DNA of 57,346 nt, from NCBI RefSeq assembly GCF_010093535.1, contig NW_022985186.1, forward strand, positions 170,289 through 227,634, written 5' to 3'. Positions 11,921 to 21,518 of the stretch are shown one piece after another. The notes under the pieces were generated by a model. It was given only the letters and a program-made list of their open reading frames with translations, did no database searches and was not told where the DNA came from. Source of the DNA: Lindgomyces ingoldianus. Taxonomy: Eukaryota; Ascomycota; Dothideomycetes; Pleosporales; Lindgomycetaceae. Numbering within the stretch: position 1 is the first letter of the stretch; every line of letters starts with the position of its first letter. The position numbers and the translations under genes are program-made.

Positions 11921-13105
11921 AAAAAAAAGTGTCTCTATTTTTATATAATAAGGACAGTAGTTTTATTTTTATATATAATAACATTTAAAACATTATTAAA
12001 GTATGCCCTAAGTTAGTTAGCATTTACTAGTAATAGTAAAAAATAATATTAAAGTCTTTAAGATATAGTATATAACTAGACTAATTAAGTCTAAAATTTA
12101 TATAGTACTAATTAATTCTTTTAGTGTCTAGCTTTTAAAGCTAATATTTATTTAGCTAAGTATCTAATTAATTTTTATACATAAGTTTTGTTATATGTAC
12201 ACCTTAAGTTAAGACTTACTAATAGTAGAGATCTTTACTGCGCCTATGTCTTATAGTTTACCTTAGTATACTATACAGTATTAGTTATTAAAGATAAACT
12301 GCTTAGCATACTTCTTAGGTTTAATGCTATAGATGTCCTCTTCTATTACATAGTGTAGATAGGCAGTAAAGGTAAGGTAGTTAACAGCTTTTTTAGCATT
12401 CTTACTCTTTTATTTTATTTTCTCTACATTATGTAAATTATTTTCTTCTTTAAAATAACTTTTAAAGTTTTAGATGTTTAAGGTAATAGCTTTACATAAT
12501 TAGGTTTTATTATAAAAATCTTTATATAAGGCAACGTACTAGTTCTTTACTTATGTATAGTTATTATAAAAGTAATTTAATAACTAACATTTTTTTATAG
12601 CAAACAAAGTAATTCTTTATCTATGTGTAGTTATCTCTAGATTATAGCTTAAACCTAGATAAAAATCTTCTATATTGTTCTCTTTTATGCAGAGTTATAT
12701 TAGCAGTCTATGTAGTATACATTAGGCAGTTTCTAGAGGTATTAGTTTACCTTTTAGTTTATAGTAACTTAAAGTAATGCCTATAAGTTACTAAATAAGG
12801 CTTTATATAAAGGCTTAATAGTAAACATAGCATGTTTTAGTTCTAGTTATTTTTAATAAGCTTATATAATAGTAGTGTGCAGTAGAACATGCTTTTAGAA
12901 TTTTATTTCTAGTGCCTTTTATATAAGTGTAAGCTTGTTAATTATTATTTTAAGAACTTTATATAAACTTTTATTAAAGTTTTTTTATTAGTATTATATA
13001 AAAGTTATTATTATCTAGTCTGTTTAGTACTAGCTATAGTTTACATTAGTGTTAAAGTAACTACTTAAAGTGTTATATAAATGCTTCTAGTTATGTCTAC
13101 GGCTT

Positions 13106-13426
13106 ATGTTGTGCATATACAAGGTTGTTCTTAATGTAGACAAGTATGTTGTTGCAGTGCTTAACTAAGAGCTTTAGTAGCATGCTTAGAAGATTGTAGA
13201 GGTCGTGATTAATGCACCTAGTAAAGTAGAGACTTTAAGTTGCCTCGTTAGACTAAAAGGTTAAGATTAGTCTTAAAAGATACCTAAAGTGCTGCAAAAG
13301 AGCAAATTTAAGATAGTAAAGCGTAACAAAAAGGTCACAATTGTACAAAGGCTGTTAAAGAAGCTCTCTCTAGTATAGATTTAAAAATAGCTTAATTAAC
13401 TTGCAGGCAATTGCTAGGCTTATAAC
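13106..13426. other. Unassigned degraded repeat DNA
   Basis: This lies between the truncated end of Copia-2 and the LTR-like block. The plus strand has lysine- and leucine-rich segments with a few TAA/TAG, suggesting decayed coding sequence (for example NAPSKVETLSCLVRLK). I recognise no domain. It may belong to the hAT remnant on the other side of the LTR-like block. Confidence 0.35.
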
Positions 13427-13648
13427 TATAAAGCTATGTGAAGCACTAGAGGCATAAGGAACTAGATTAAATTCATTGCTAGAGGAGTCATTTGTAGGAG
13501 TCTATATATATGCGAAATAAGTGGGTGAGTCTTAGCAACAGGCTATGGTGAGACGCATACAACTATGGTGACGACGCATCTGATCATGGTGACGACGCAT
13601 GCGACTATAGTGACGACGCATTCGACTATTGTGTGACTACTACAAACA
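13427..13648 (-). repeat. Solo LTR-like block related to the Copia-3 LTR, with minisatellite
   Basis: It is about 222 bp and aligns along its length with the Copia-3 LTR (47083-47314). Both share a shared CACTAGAGGCAT segment and ATATATATGC segment, and a run of about 20-bp tandem units around GACGACGCAT. No polypurine tract matching Copia-3 lies beside it, so it is probably a solo copy. Flanks read ATAAC and CTAAC, a weak candidate for a target duplication. RIP is light. Confidence 0.6.
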
Positions 13649-14448
13649 CCTAACTTAATAGCTTGTACCTATACTATAAAAGTTCTTAGTGTTAAGTCTT
13701 GTAATAGTTACTACCTTAGCTGCTAAGGTTGTATAAAAGCTCTGTCTTGTTATCTGCTATTGTTAACTTAACTGCAACCTTAATGTTGCCTAAGCTAGCT
13801 CTTTGCCACTGTCTTACACACTGTATAGCTGCTAGAAGTTGCAGTTTTATAGTGTAGTAATGTAGCTTAAGAAGGTTGCTAGGCTTACTAAACAAGCGCT
13901 CACACTTACAGCTTAAGGTTAAGATAGAGGGTATGTTAAGCGTAAGCTTACTAAGGTTAGAGTAGTAATTATGCAGCTCTACCTAGTATTTAATAAGCTT
14001 GTTTACAAAATTACTACTCTTCTCTGCGCGTTGCTTAGTGTGCTTCTACCGCTTAAACTTATTATTATCTATAGTGTTGTTAATAAAGGCGCTAGAGTTA
14101 ATAAGGCTGTTAATAGCGTAGTCTATATTGCTTATAAGAATCTTAGAGCATCTTATCTATAATAGTAAGGTACTATATAGCTACTAAAGAGTGTAAAGGT
14201 TATAGTTATTAGTAATAAACTGCTTAGGTTTATTACTTTAGACAGTGTTACAGTACGTTTTATAGTATAAATAGAGTATTATAGTAGTATTGTATACTAG
14301 CAAGTTATTTAACTTAGTATAGTACTTACTAATTTTAGCCTATGCAGCATGTAGGTTAATAGCAAGATAGTTTTTAGACGCCTTATTATATATATTATAG
14401 TCTACCACCTTATATACTTTAATATACTACTTATAGTATAAGAGTATA
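13649..14448 (-). mobile_element. hAT-family transposase remnant
   Basis: Read on the minus strand from 14448 downward, it gives a HAAQAKISKYYTKLN-like RNase-H-fold segment, then LYLYYKTYC. Further on come TLNIPSI, CKCERLFSKPSNLL and LLAAIQCVRQWQRA. These match the C-terminal dimerisation region of fungal hAT transposases (usual form: SIPAMS..ERLFS...RN.L...IEAL.CL..W). Interruptions are TAA/TAG. The 5' part is missing because fold-back element 1 begins at 14449. The short plus-strand open frame here (13971-14162) is an antisense shadow. No hAT terminal repeats are visible. Confidence 0.7.
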
Positions 14449-17395
14449 ACATACTCTACAGGCAAGTTGCTTACACACCTAAGTTGCTTACTTTTATTAA
14501 AACTTTACTAAACTACTTTTTTTACACTAATGTATTTCTAACAATACTACCTAGATGTGCTAAAAGAGCATTAGATATAGCTTACACCTTAGGCTTTTAA
14601 ATAAAATATAACACACTTAAAGTAATCTGCTATAGCTATGTATAAAGTTTTTAAAAGATAATAAATAACTAATATACTACATAACTTTTATAAGGTAATT
14701 TTATAGCTAACTTATAAAAGCTAAGTAATTATTAAGCATATACTTAAGGTATGTATATAAAGATGTTTCTTTTAGCTAGTAGCTATAGCTAATATAGCTA
14801 ATTCTTTACACACTAAGCATAATCTAAGCTATGTTAGCATAAACTAGCCTTGTATATTTATAAAGCATTATTTAAAGCTTAAAGTAAAGTTTTGAGTATA
14901 AGTATAGTTAGTAAATATTTAGCTTATTAGAAAGCCTATTTTATTAAAGTTATATAGAATGTACTTCACAGGCGAGTTGCTTACACACCTGAGTCGCTTA
15001 CTTTTGCTAAGACTACACCCTAATAAACTCTATTATAGCCTATAACAACTCGCTCTAGCACTATATAGTATAGTACAGCCTAGAATATTATTTAGATACT
15101 ACTTCTGCTTCTTGCTTACATATTTGTGTGTTATGCCTAGTCTAATTGCACTATCTGCAGCGCCTTTAGAATAGCTTACTTACTTTAGCTTACACCTACT
15201 TTTTTACCTTCTTTCTATTACTACACACTTAAAACTCCTTTAAAGCTGCTAAGTGTAGGCTTTTTTAAATTATTAAAGTTTTTTTTACTTTAATTTACTT
15301 TTTTTTATGTAATTTATATTACATAGTAGCCTTATAAGCTACTTAAAGCTTAGTAATTTTTTATTACACTAATACTAGCTTATATATAATTATTACTACT
15401 TTTTTTAAAACTTTTTTAAACACTTTAACTATAAAAGTTAGTAAACTGTTTCTATACTTTTAAATTTTTATTTTTATAAAAATTAATTATAACCTAAGTT
15501 TTAAAGTATTACTTAGGGTTTACAACTACTAAGGCTTATTATGTATAAGTAGTAGTAGTAATAAAGTGCGCAACTTTATATTAAAGCTTATTATAACTTA
15601 TTATAGGTTAAAAGAAACTAATCTAGCGTCTTAAAACATTTTTTTAAATATTACTAAAAGTAATTATAGCATTATAAGCTACTTTAAAGCATAGTAAAAA
15701 CTTAATTTTTATAATATAAATAATGTAGTTATATATAAAGTTTTTAGCTTAGCGCTTATATACGTTTTTTAAAGAAGTAAAATAACTTATATTAAGTAGC
15801 TATAAAAAGTGTAATAAGTAAAAAAGCATATAAAGAGTAATAATTTTATTATTTTTATAGTATTATTAGAAATAAAGTAAGTTATAGCTTTTATAGCTAT
15901 TAACAACTAGTAAATAGTAGCTGCTAATAGTACACTTCTTTATATGCGCATTAAAGTGCTTTAACTAGTCTAAACTAAGCTAATTAGTAGTCTAGCTCTG
16001 CTTAGAGACTATAATAACTTAATTTTAAAGTAGATTTTTTTATACTAGTTTAAAAAGTAATTACTACTATAAAAGATAATAAAAAGTAAAATAGCCTACT
16101 TTTTTGCATTAATGCTCTAGATAGCTATTGTCTACTCTTAGTTACCTAGCTAGACTGCTTTTAGCTGTTCTTATCACTCTAAACTTGTAATAACTGCTCT
16201 AGTAGATATTTAGCCTATTATAAACTCTGTCTTATTAAAGTTATATATGTTATTATTCTAAATGGTATACTTAGCTTTAATATTTTTTATAAGATTAAAC
16301 TAGCTTTAAATTACTATAAAACTTTTATAAAAAGCTTTTTTATAGTTATACTTACACTTAAACTTTACTTTAAGCTTTAAGTAGCGCTTAATAAATATAT
16401 TAGGCTAGTTTATACTAATATAGCCTATATTATGCTTTGCATGTAAAGAATTAGCTATATTAGCTACAGCTACTAGCTAGAGAGGAAATCCTTATATATC
16501 TAGCTTAAGTATGTGCTAAATAATTACCTACTTTTTATTATTATCTAGCTTTTATAAGTTAGCTATATAATTAGCTTAAAAAGGTTATTTAGTGTGTTAG
16601 TTACTTATTATTTTTTAAAAAACTTTATAAATAGCTATAGCATGTTACTTAAAAAATGTTATATTTTATTTAAAAGCTTAAAGTATAAGTTTTATCTAAC
16701 ATTTTTTTAACACATTTAAGTAGTGTTACTAGAAATACATTAGTATAAGAAGAGTACTATAGTAGAGTCTTTACAAAAGTAAGCAACTTAGGTGTGTAAG
16801 CCACTTGCCTGTAAAGTACGTTATTATTATTTTAAATGCTATACTTAGCTTAAATATTTTTTGTAAGGCTAAACTAGCTTTAAATTACTTTAAGATTTTT
16901 ATAAAAAGCTTTTTTATAGTTATAGTTACACTTAAACTTTACTTTAAGCTTTAAATAACACTTTATAAACATACTAAGCTAGTGTATGCTAACATAGCTT
17001 AGATTATGCTTAGCGTGTAAAAAATTAGCTATATTAGCTATAGCTACTAGCTAAAAGAAAAATCCTTACATATATAGCTTAAGTATGTGCTTTATAATTA
17101 CTTACTTTTTATTATTACTTAGATTTTATAGGTTAGCTATAAAATTAGCTTATAAAAGTTATTTAGTGTGTTAGTTATTTATTATTTTTTAAAAAACTTT
17201 ATACATAGCTATAGCATATTACTTTAAGTGTATTACATTTTATTTAAAAGCCTAAAGTATAAGCTATATTTAATGTTCTTTTAGCATATTTAAGTAGTGT
17301 TATTAGAACTGTATTAGTGTAAGAAAAGTAGTTTAGTAAGGTCTTAGTAAAAGTAAGTAACTTAGGTGTGTAAGCAACTTGCCTATAGAGTATGT
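14449..17395. mobile_element. Fold-back element 1 (pogo-derived palindrome), with pogo C inside
   Basis: Once pogo C (14959-16821) is removed, 1084 bp remain. The left arm is the 5' part of the pogo A family in plus orientation. The right arm is the same part in minus orientation, so the element is one long inverted repeat with arms of about 500 bp and a short centre. Ends read ACATACTCTACAGGC and GCCTATAGAGTATGT. It has no transposase and must have depended on one supplied elsewhere. It has the same structure and centre as fold-back 2. RIP is heavy. Confidence 0.8.
14959..16821 (-). mobile_element. Pogo/Fot1-like transposon C, full length, RIP-inactivated
   Basis: It is 1863 bp and collinear with pogo A in opposite orientation. 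The 3' end is at 14959 (ATGTACTTCACAGGCGAG) and the 5' end at 16821 (CCTGTAAAGTACGT). The transposase frame on the minus strand is destroyed by TAA/TAG. It sits in the centre of fold-back 1: the flanks 14900-14958 and 16822-16900 join to match the uninterrupted centre of fold-back 2 near 22000-22090. The end nearest 14959 is less RIPed than the interior. Confidence 0.85.
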
Positions 17396-17633
17396 TAAAA
17401 GTTATCTAGTATATTAGTTATTTATTATTATTTAACAGACGTTATACATTGCTATAGCATTTTACTTTAAAAGTGTTATGGTTTATTTAAAAGCCTAAAG
17501 TGTTAGCTATACTAATGTTCTTTTAGTGCGTTTAAGTAGTGTTGTTAGCATTAGAGTAAGAAGAGTAGTTTAGTAAGGTCTTAGCAGAAGTAAGCAACTT
17601 AGGTGTGTAAGCAACCCGCCTGTGGTGTACGTT
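17396..17633. mobile_element. Partial pogo/fold-back right arm
   Basis: This is a second copy of the last ~235 bp of the fold-back right arm directly after fold-back 1. It ends TAAGCAACCCGCCTGTGGTG then TACGT. It is lightly RIPed at the outer end. It could be a truncated fourth fold-back element or a tandem duplication of the arm. Confidence 0.7.
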
Positions 17634-18296
17634 AGTAAAAAACTAACATTTAGATAATAGCAAGCTTTAATTTCTAATAAGCTTAATATTAATGTAGATT
17701 ACTATTACAGCAGGCGTGTAGGCATAGCGTTTGTGTAGAGAACACTGCTAGCATTGTAAAAGAATACTTAGAGCTAGAACACTTAGCTAAATTAGACTAG
17801 TTTTAGTTTAAAAAAGTAGAGAACAGAATAGTAATACTTTTTTATTCTAACTACTATAGATAAAAACTATTTGTTTATACAAAAATTCTTAGTTGAGCTG
17901 GTGCGTGGTGGAGGAGGTTTGTAATCACCTATCACCGAAAAAAAATCACAAAAGTCCCTCAGACGGCTGGACAGAGACAGCGCTCTTGAGCCCCTGATTG
18001 GCTGGCCTTATCAGTCGAGGAGCTAGTAAGGGTCCCCATCCTAGTTGCAGGGTCCTCAGGGGCTCCGAGCTTCTCTGTACAGCCCCCTGAGCACCGGAGA
18101 TAAGACTACATACTGTACGAAAAAGGAGCTAGTCCTAATGAGTGAATAGCGCAGTACATGGGTATAGTATCGCATGAGACACGTGCGACAGAAAGCACCA
18201 TCGTGGAAGTGATAAGACCCACACCCAAACGCCTCCAGCTAGCCCAGTAAATGAAAAAGAACAAGACGAAACATTTGTACGCGTCACAGTCCTGCA
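17634..18296. other. Transition from RIPed DNA to gene island 1
   Basis: To about 17880 the DNA is AT-rich and unassigned, with TAA/TAG in all frames. From about 17890 the composition becomes normal, and the stretch to 18296 is presumably the 3' untranslated region and flank of the gene encoded on the minus strand. No polyadenylation signal or repeat was confidently identified. Confidence 0.5.
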
Positions 18297-19230
18297 TCAA
18301 GAAGTCCTTCTCCCCCCAAATTCCTTGTGCAGTCTAATGACCATGCGGGCGATGACTGCCATGCTTGCCTCCTCCGCAGCCGTAAGGGTGAGGCTCTTGA
18401 TGAATTGCTTCGCTTTGTCTGGATGCCATATCAAGCACTCCTGTTGCATCATTTTATAGAATTCGCTGGCAGATGAGCCTGGAAGTGCATTGTAATAGAA
18501 TGTGACGACGTTCTGTTCATTCACGTCCTTTTGCAGGCCTGACTTAACCGGCCATGGAATCCCAGAAGAACTGTAGATTTTTTTCCCTGTTGGAAACGTT
18601 AGGATGAAGTCTAGTGCACAGTTAAGCCAACAAACCTTTGAATTTTTCTTGAGCCTCCGCATATCGTGTCCACGCTTGCCTCCATGACCGCCTCTCTCCT
18701 TCGGCTTCACGGTTCTTTCTCTCTTGCTCTTTGCGTGCATACTCCTTGGCACGCTCCTCCCTCCTCTTCCTTTCTTCCTCTTCTCGCCTCTTTCTGGCTT
18801 CTTCCTGGGCGCGCTCTTGCCTTTTCTTCTCTTCCTGCTTCCTCTTCGCCTCCTCTCTCATGCTTTGGCTTCCGCCAAATCGTGGATTGGAATCGTCATC
18901 ATTCATCCGAGCGTTTCGCATTCGTTCGGACAGATCCTCTAGATCCGTATCGTCAATGAGACTCTTCCACTTCATAGCAATGTCGCTCGCTTGGCGTTTG
19001 TGGTGGTGGCATAGAGCATCCGTAGCCACTTCTATCAGCTCCGCTTTAGTGGGATGTACGTGCGGGAGCCTGTTGCCGATATCTTTCAATTGCTTTGCCA
19101 CACTTGAACCATACATTTCCCACCCGCATCTTTTTCGCTTACTTGGGGCATAGCCTACGCAGCTGTTGTAGCCGAAACTAGGATTCCAGATCTGGAAAAG
19201 CTTGAACAAGTCGATGTTGGGTGAGCTCAT
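18297..19230 (-). CDS. Fungal protein of unknown function with coiled-coil linker and WHPDK-motif C-terminus
   Basis: Two exons, 19230-18636 and 18586-18297, flank a 49-bp intron (donor GTTTGT, branch-like CCTAACG, acceptor CAACAG). Splicing joins two open frames in phase to give 294 residues. The start ATG (MSSPNIDLF) is the first in frame; the frame is open further upstream but without ATG. Residues 1-100 form a globular N-terminus with Cys and a CHHH cluster. Residues about 121-182 are almost only E, R, K, A and Q, a likely charged coiled coil or single alpha helix. The C-terminal ~95 residues hold GIPWPVKSG (about 207-215) and ECLIWHPDKAKQF with HPD at 253-255. The arrangement recalls fungal orphan proteins with a J-domain-like HPD motif, but the rest of a DnaJ fold is not evident. 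No signal peptide or membrane segment. No RIP damage, so it is probably single copy. Its function is unknown. Confidence 0.8.
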
Positions 19231-20244
19231 GGTGATGGTAGAAGAGAAATGAAGCGTGGCTCGTTTGGTGGGCCGCACAAGACGTGTTTACACTAAATAT
19301 GGTGGAGCGTGGATTTTCAAAAAGCGAGCTTCGCTATATTTAATCTTCGCGCCGGGTACTTCGCATTTCGCGTGCATTTCGTGTGCCTGGCCCAATCCTC
19401 GGCGGGCGTGCACAGCCTAGCGCCGCTGTCATGCAAGCTACCGCCCCTAGTTGTTCAAGGCCTGCAGGAACACTCGTTCGGCTCGCGATCAGCCCACAAC
19501 ATGCCCAAGGTGGGATGGATTCTTGCTAATTCGCCTGCACTAACCGCCAGGCTGGCTGCCTCAGCCCGATTGGCGTCTGCGGAGCCAGCTGGTTGGCTTA
19601 CGCGGGCTTTCAAGCGCAAGGATATGCATCATGCGGAGGCTACATCACAGAACTTTATCGCTATCGTTTTGGGCAGGCAATTAAACCCGTATGCCGAAAG
19701 CAAGCCGTGGATATCTTTCATGGTATGGCACCGTTTCGACACGCGGTGCGCATTATTGCGTGTAAGAAGTGGCGGCATTAAACGGAGCATTCTAGGGCTA
19801 AGCCAACAAGGAAGAGGTCTGAGGAAAATTGAGGAAGGAAGATGAAGGTGAGGGGGCCAGGAGTGCAGGTGCTCCTTTTATAGTCGTCTCCAGCAGGTCT
19901 AAATGTCAATGAGAGCTATTCCGGACAAAGGTTATCTCAACAAGCTCAGACCGGATGGGAGAATCGGGGTAAGCCCCGGCCATCAATGCAGTGTCTAGTA
20001 ATAACCAACCCCCTTTGTCTTGGCCCGAGTCACGGGTCACGTGTCGTGACGGGTCCTCCGCCGGAGGGTCGCGTCGCCCGTGTAATTTTTAGTAGCTTGG
20101 GGCCTAGATTCGTATGGGAAAATCCACCTTCTGCTTAACTTTAACGCGACGTACTATCTCTCTATTGCTTAGCGTAAGAATAAATCAATTTATTTAGTTA
20201 ATTCTGCGTTAATTAGGATACTTTTTTAGCAAAATTGCCATATA
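19231..20244. other. Gene-island upstream region with orphan open frames and a minus-strand TATA element
   Basis: This ~1 kb of normal composition lies upstream of the minus-strand gene. On the minus strand a TATAAAAGG (19882-19874) is followed by a long pyrimidine-rich leader and an ATG at 19790 opening 53 codons (to 19629), so a promoter firing toward the 294-residue gene, perhaps with a long or spliced leader, is plausible. On the plus strand, 19530-19781 is open without an ATG near its start and reads like an exon (GCLSPIGVCGASW... CGGYITELY), preceded by an intron-like ...CACTAACCGCCAG. Neither can be named. Around 20040-20080 there are short palindromes (CCTCCGCCGGAGG). Confidence 0.4.
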
Positions 20245-20249
20245 GGTTG

Positions 20250-20448
20250 TGTAAAGCCGGATGTCCTAGAACGGGCCAGTATGGCCTCACCTGACCTGTT
20301 TGGAGGTCACATGACCTGTGCTTCGTATATAAGCATGAATCTTGACAAGGGAGGCTTGGCAGCGATTCGTCTCTCTTACAATACACTCCTATTTCTCCGA
20401 AACCTTGCTCTTAGTGCTATCCGTGCTATCTACTATCCTATCTTTACA
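20250..20448 (+). repeat. Solo LTR, 199 bp, with TSD GGTTG
   Basis: It begins TGTAAAG and ends CTTTACA, a 7-bp perfect inverted end. It is flanked on both sides by GGTTG (20245-20249 and 20449-20453). Inside is a TATA-like CGTATATAAGC followed by a pyrimidine-rich stretch. A diverged copy in reverse orientation is at about 44711-44900. RIP is slight. Confidence 0.85.
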
Positions 20449-20453
20449 GGTTG

Positions 20454-21518
20454 TAGAGATAATATCGCAACCACTCATCAGGGAGCAATGAGGAGCAGGG
20501 TCTATTGACTACGAGAGGCTCTTAGAGAGCCTGCCTATGTAGTGGGAGCTCAGGCGCCAAGTGTCTTAGGCTACACGTCCTAAATATAGGCGCGACACTA
20601 GGTCCATGTGCTCTTCTTACGCGACAGACAACCCTATGTTTAATCAATTACCTTAGGAGCCTAGCTTTTGTGTAATAGATCCTCTTACACCTCTAGCAAC
20701 TTAACTATATACAGATATTAATACAGCTGCGCGTGTTACCTTCTTATATATATAACTGTCAGATATGCGCACCTACTGTTAAGACAGGAGGAACGCTGAA
20801 CGAAAGCTGCTACATAGTACGAGCAATAAGCTTGAACAGTATGTTGCTGCAAATTGCAGCATGTTGCAAGCTGGTCGCGCTTAGGGCTAGTGTGCGAGGG
20901 ACTCGGACCGGAAAAACAAAGCCGAGCAACACGAGCAGAGCGAGACAAAAAAAAAATAGATTAATCAATACAATAAATCATCATCCCATACATCATATCC
21001 AAAAACCCATCATTCATCTCAGGAAGCCCAGAAACAGTGCTTTAATCTGACAATAACATACTACGCTAATTTATAAATGTCTTAGAAAAACGGAGCTTAG
21101 AATAGCAAAGGGTATACATTAGTAGTAAAACTTAAACCTTAACTATCTCTATTAGTTTTAACTTAAATTAGATAATTAATAGCTTATTTTAAAGCTTATT
21201 TTAACTTCTATATTTTCTGTTTAGAAATTTAATTTATTATACTAATATTAAGCTAGCTAATTTAAATAGAACTATAGAATATTTAAAAGCAAATAACTTT
21301 AGTAATATTTAATAAAAGATAAAAGTAAAAAGATTGTTCTATAGTAGTATATTTATGCTAGAGATAATGTGAAAAAACTAAATAAAAAAAGATTAAAAGT
21401 AAAGTAGAAGTATATTATAAACTAAGTAAGTTATTACTAAAATGTAAAATAGTATTAATTCTTAACTATTAATTTATTAGTACTGTTATGTAAATTAACC
21501 TACTAAATACTTTATATC
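20454..21518. other. Intergenic DNA grading into RIPed AT-rich DNA
   Basis: 20454-21050 is moderately AT-rich with no convincing gene. It has a purine-rich A-tract near 20946 and an interrupted palindrome TGCTGCAAATTGCAGCA near 20843. 21050-21518 is AT-rich RIPed DNA with no recognised element. A segment near 21088 (CGGAGCTTAGAATAGCAAAG) resembles part of the tandem repeat at 25115-25420. Confidence 0.4.

Larger units (their letters stand above)
5780..13105 (-). mobile_element. Ty1/Copia remnant (Copia-2), 5'-truncated
   Basis: The minus strand is collinear with Copia-1 (34854-41042), from its LTR back to about the position matching 36370 of Copia-1. The 5' LTR and early gag are thus missing. 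The surviving LTR runs from 7901 (TGTTTATAC) down to 5780 (TATTTAACA). It is interrupted by pogo B and heavily RIPed compared with the LTRs of Copia-1. The interior, for example 11340-11500, matches Copia-1 around 37920-38100 base for base apart from transitions. It also carries an extra block at about 8345-8960 absent from Copia-1. All frames are broken by TAA/TAG. Confidence 0.85.

Noticed and set aside
13971..14162. 63-codon plus-strand open frame in AT-rich DNA
   Set aside because: It is antisense to the hAT transposase remnant; hydrophobic composition comes from RIPed codons read backwards.
18666..19153. Three plus-strand frames of 72-140 codons opposite the orphan gene
   Set aside because: They are mirror images of the Glu/Arg/Lys-rich coiled-coil codons of the minus-strand gene.
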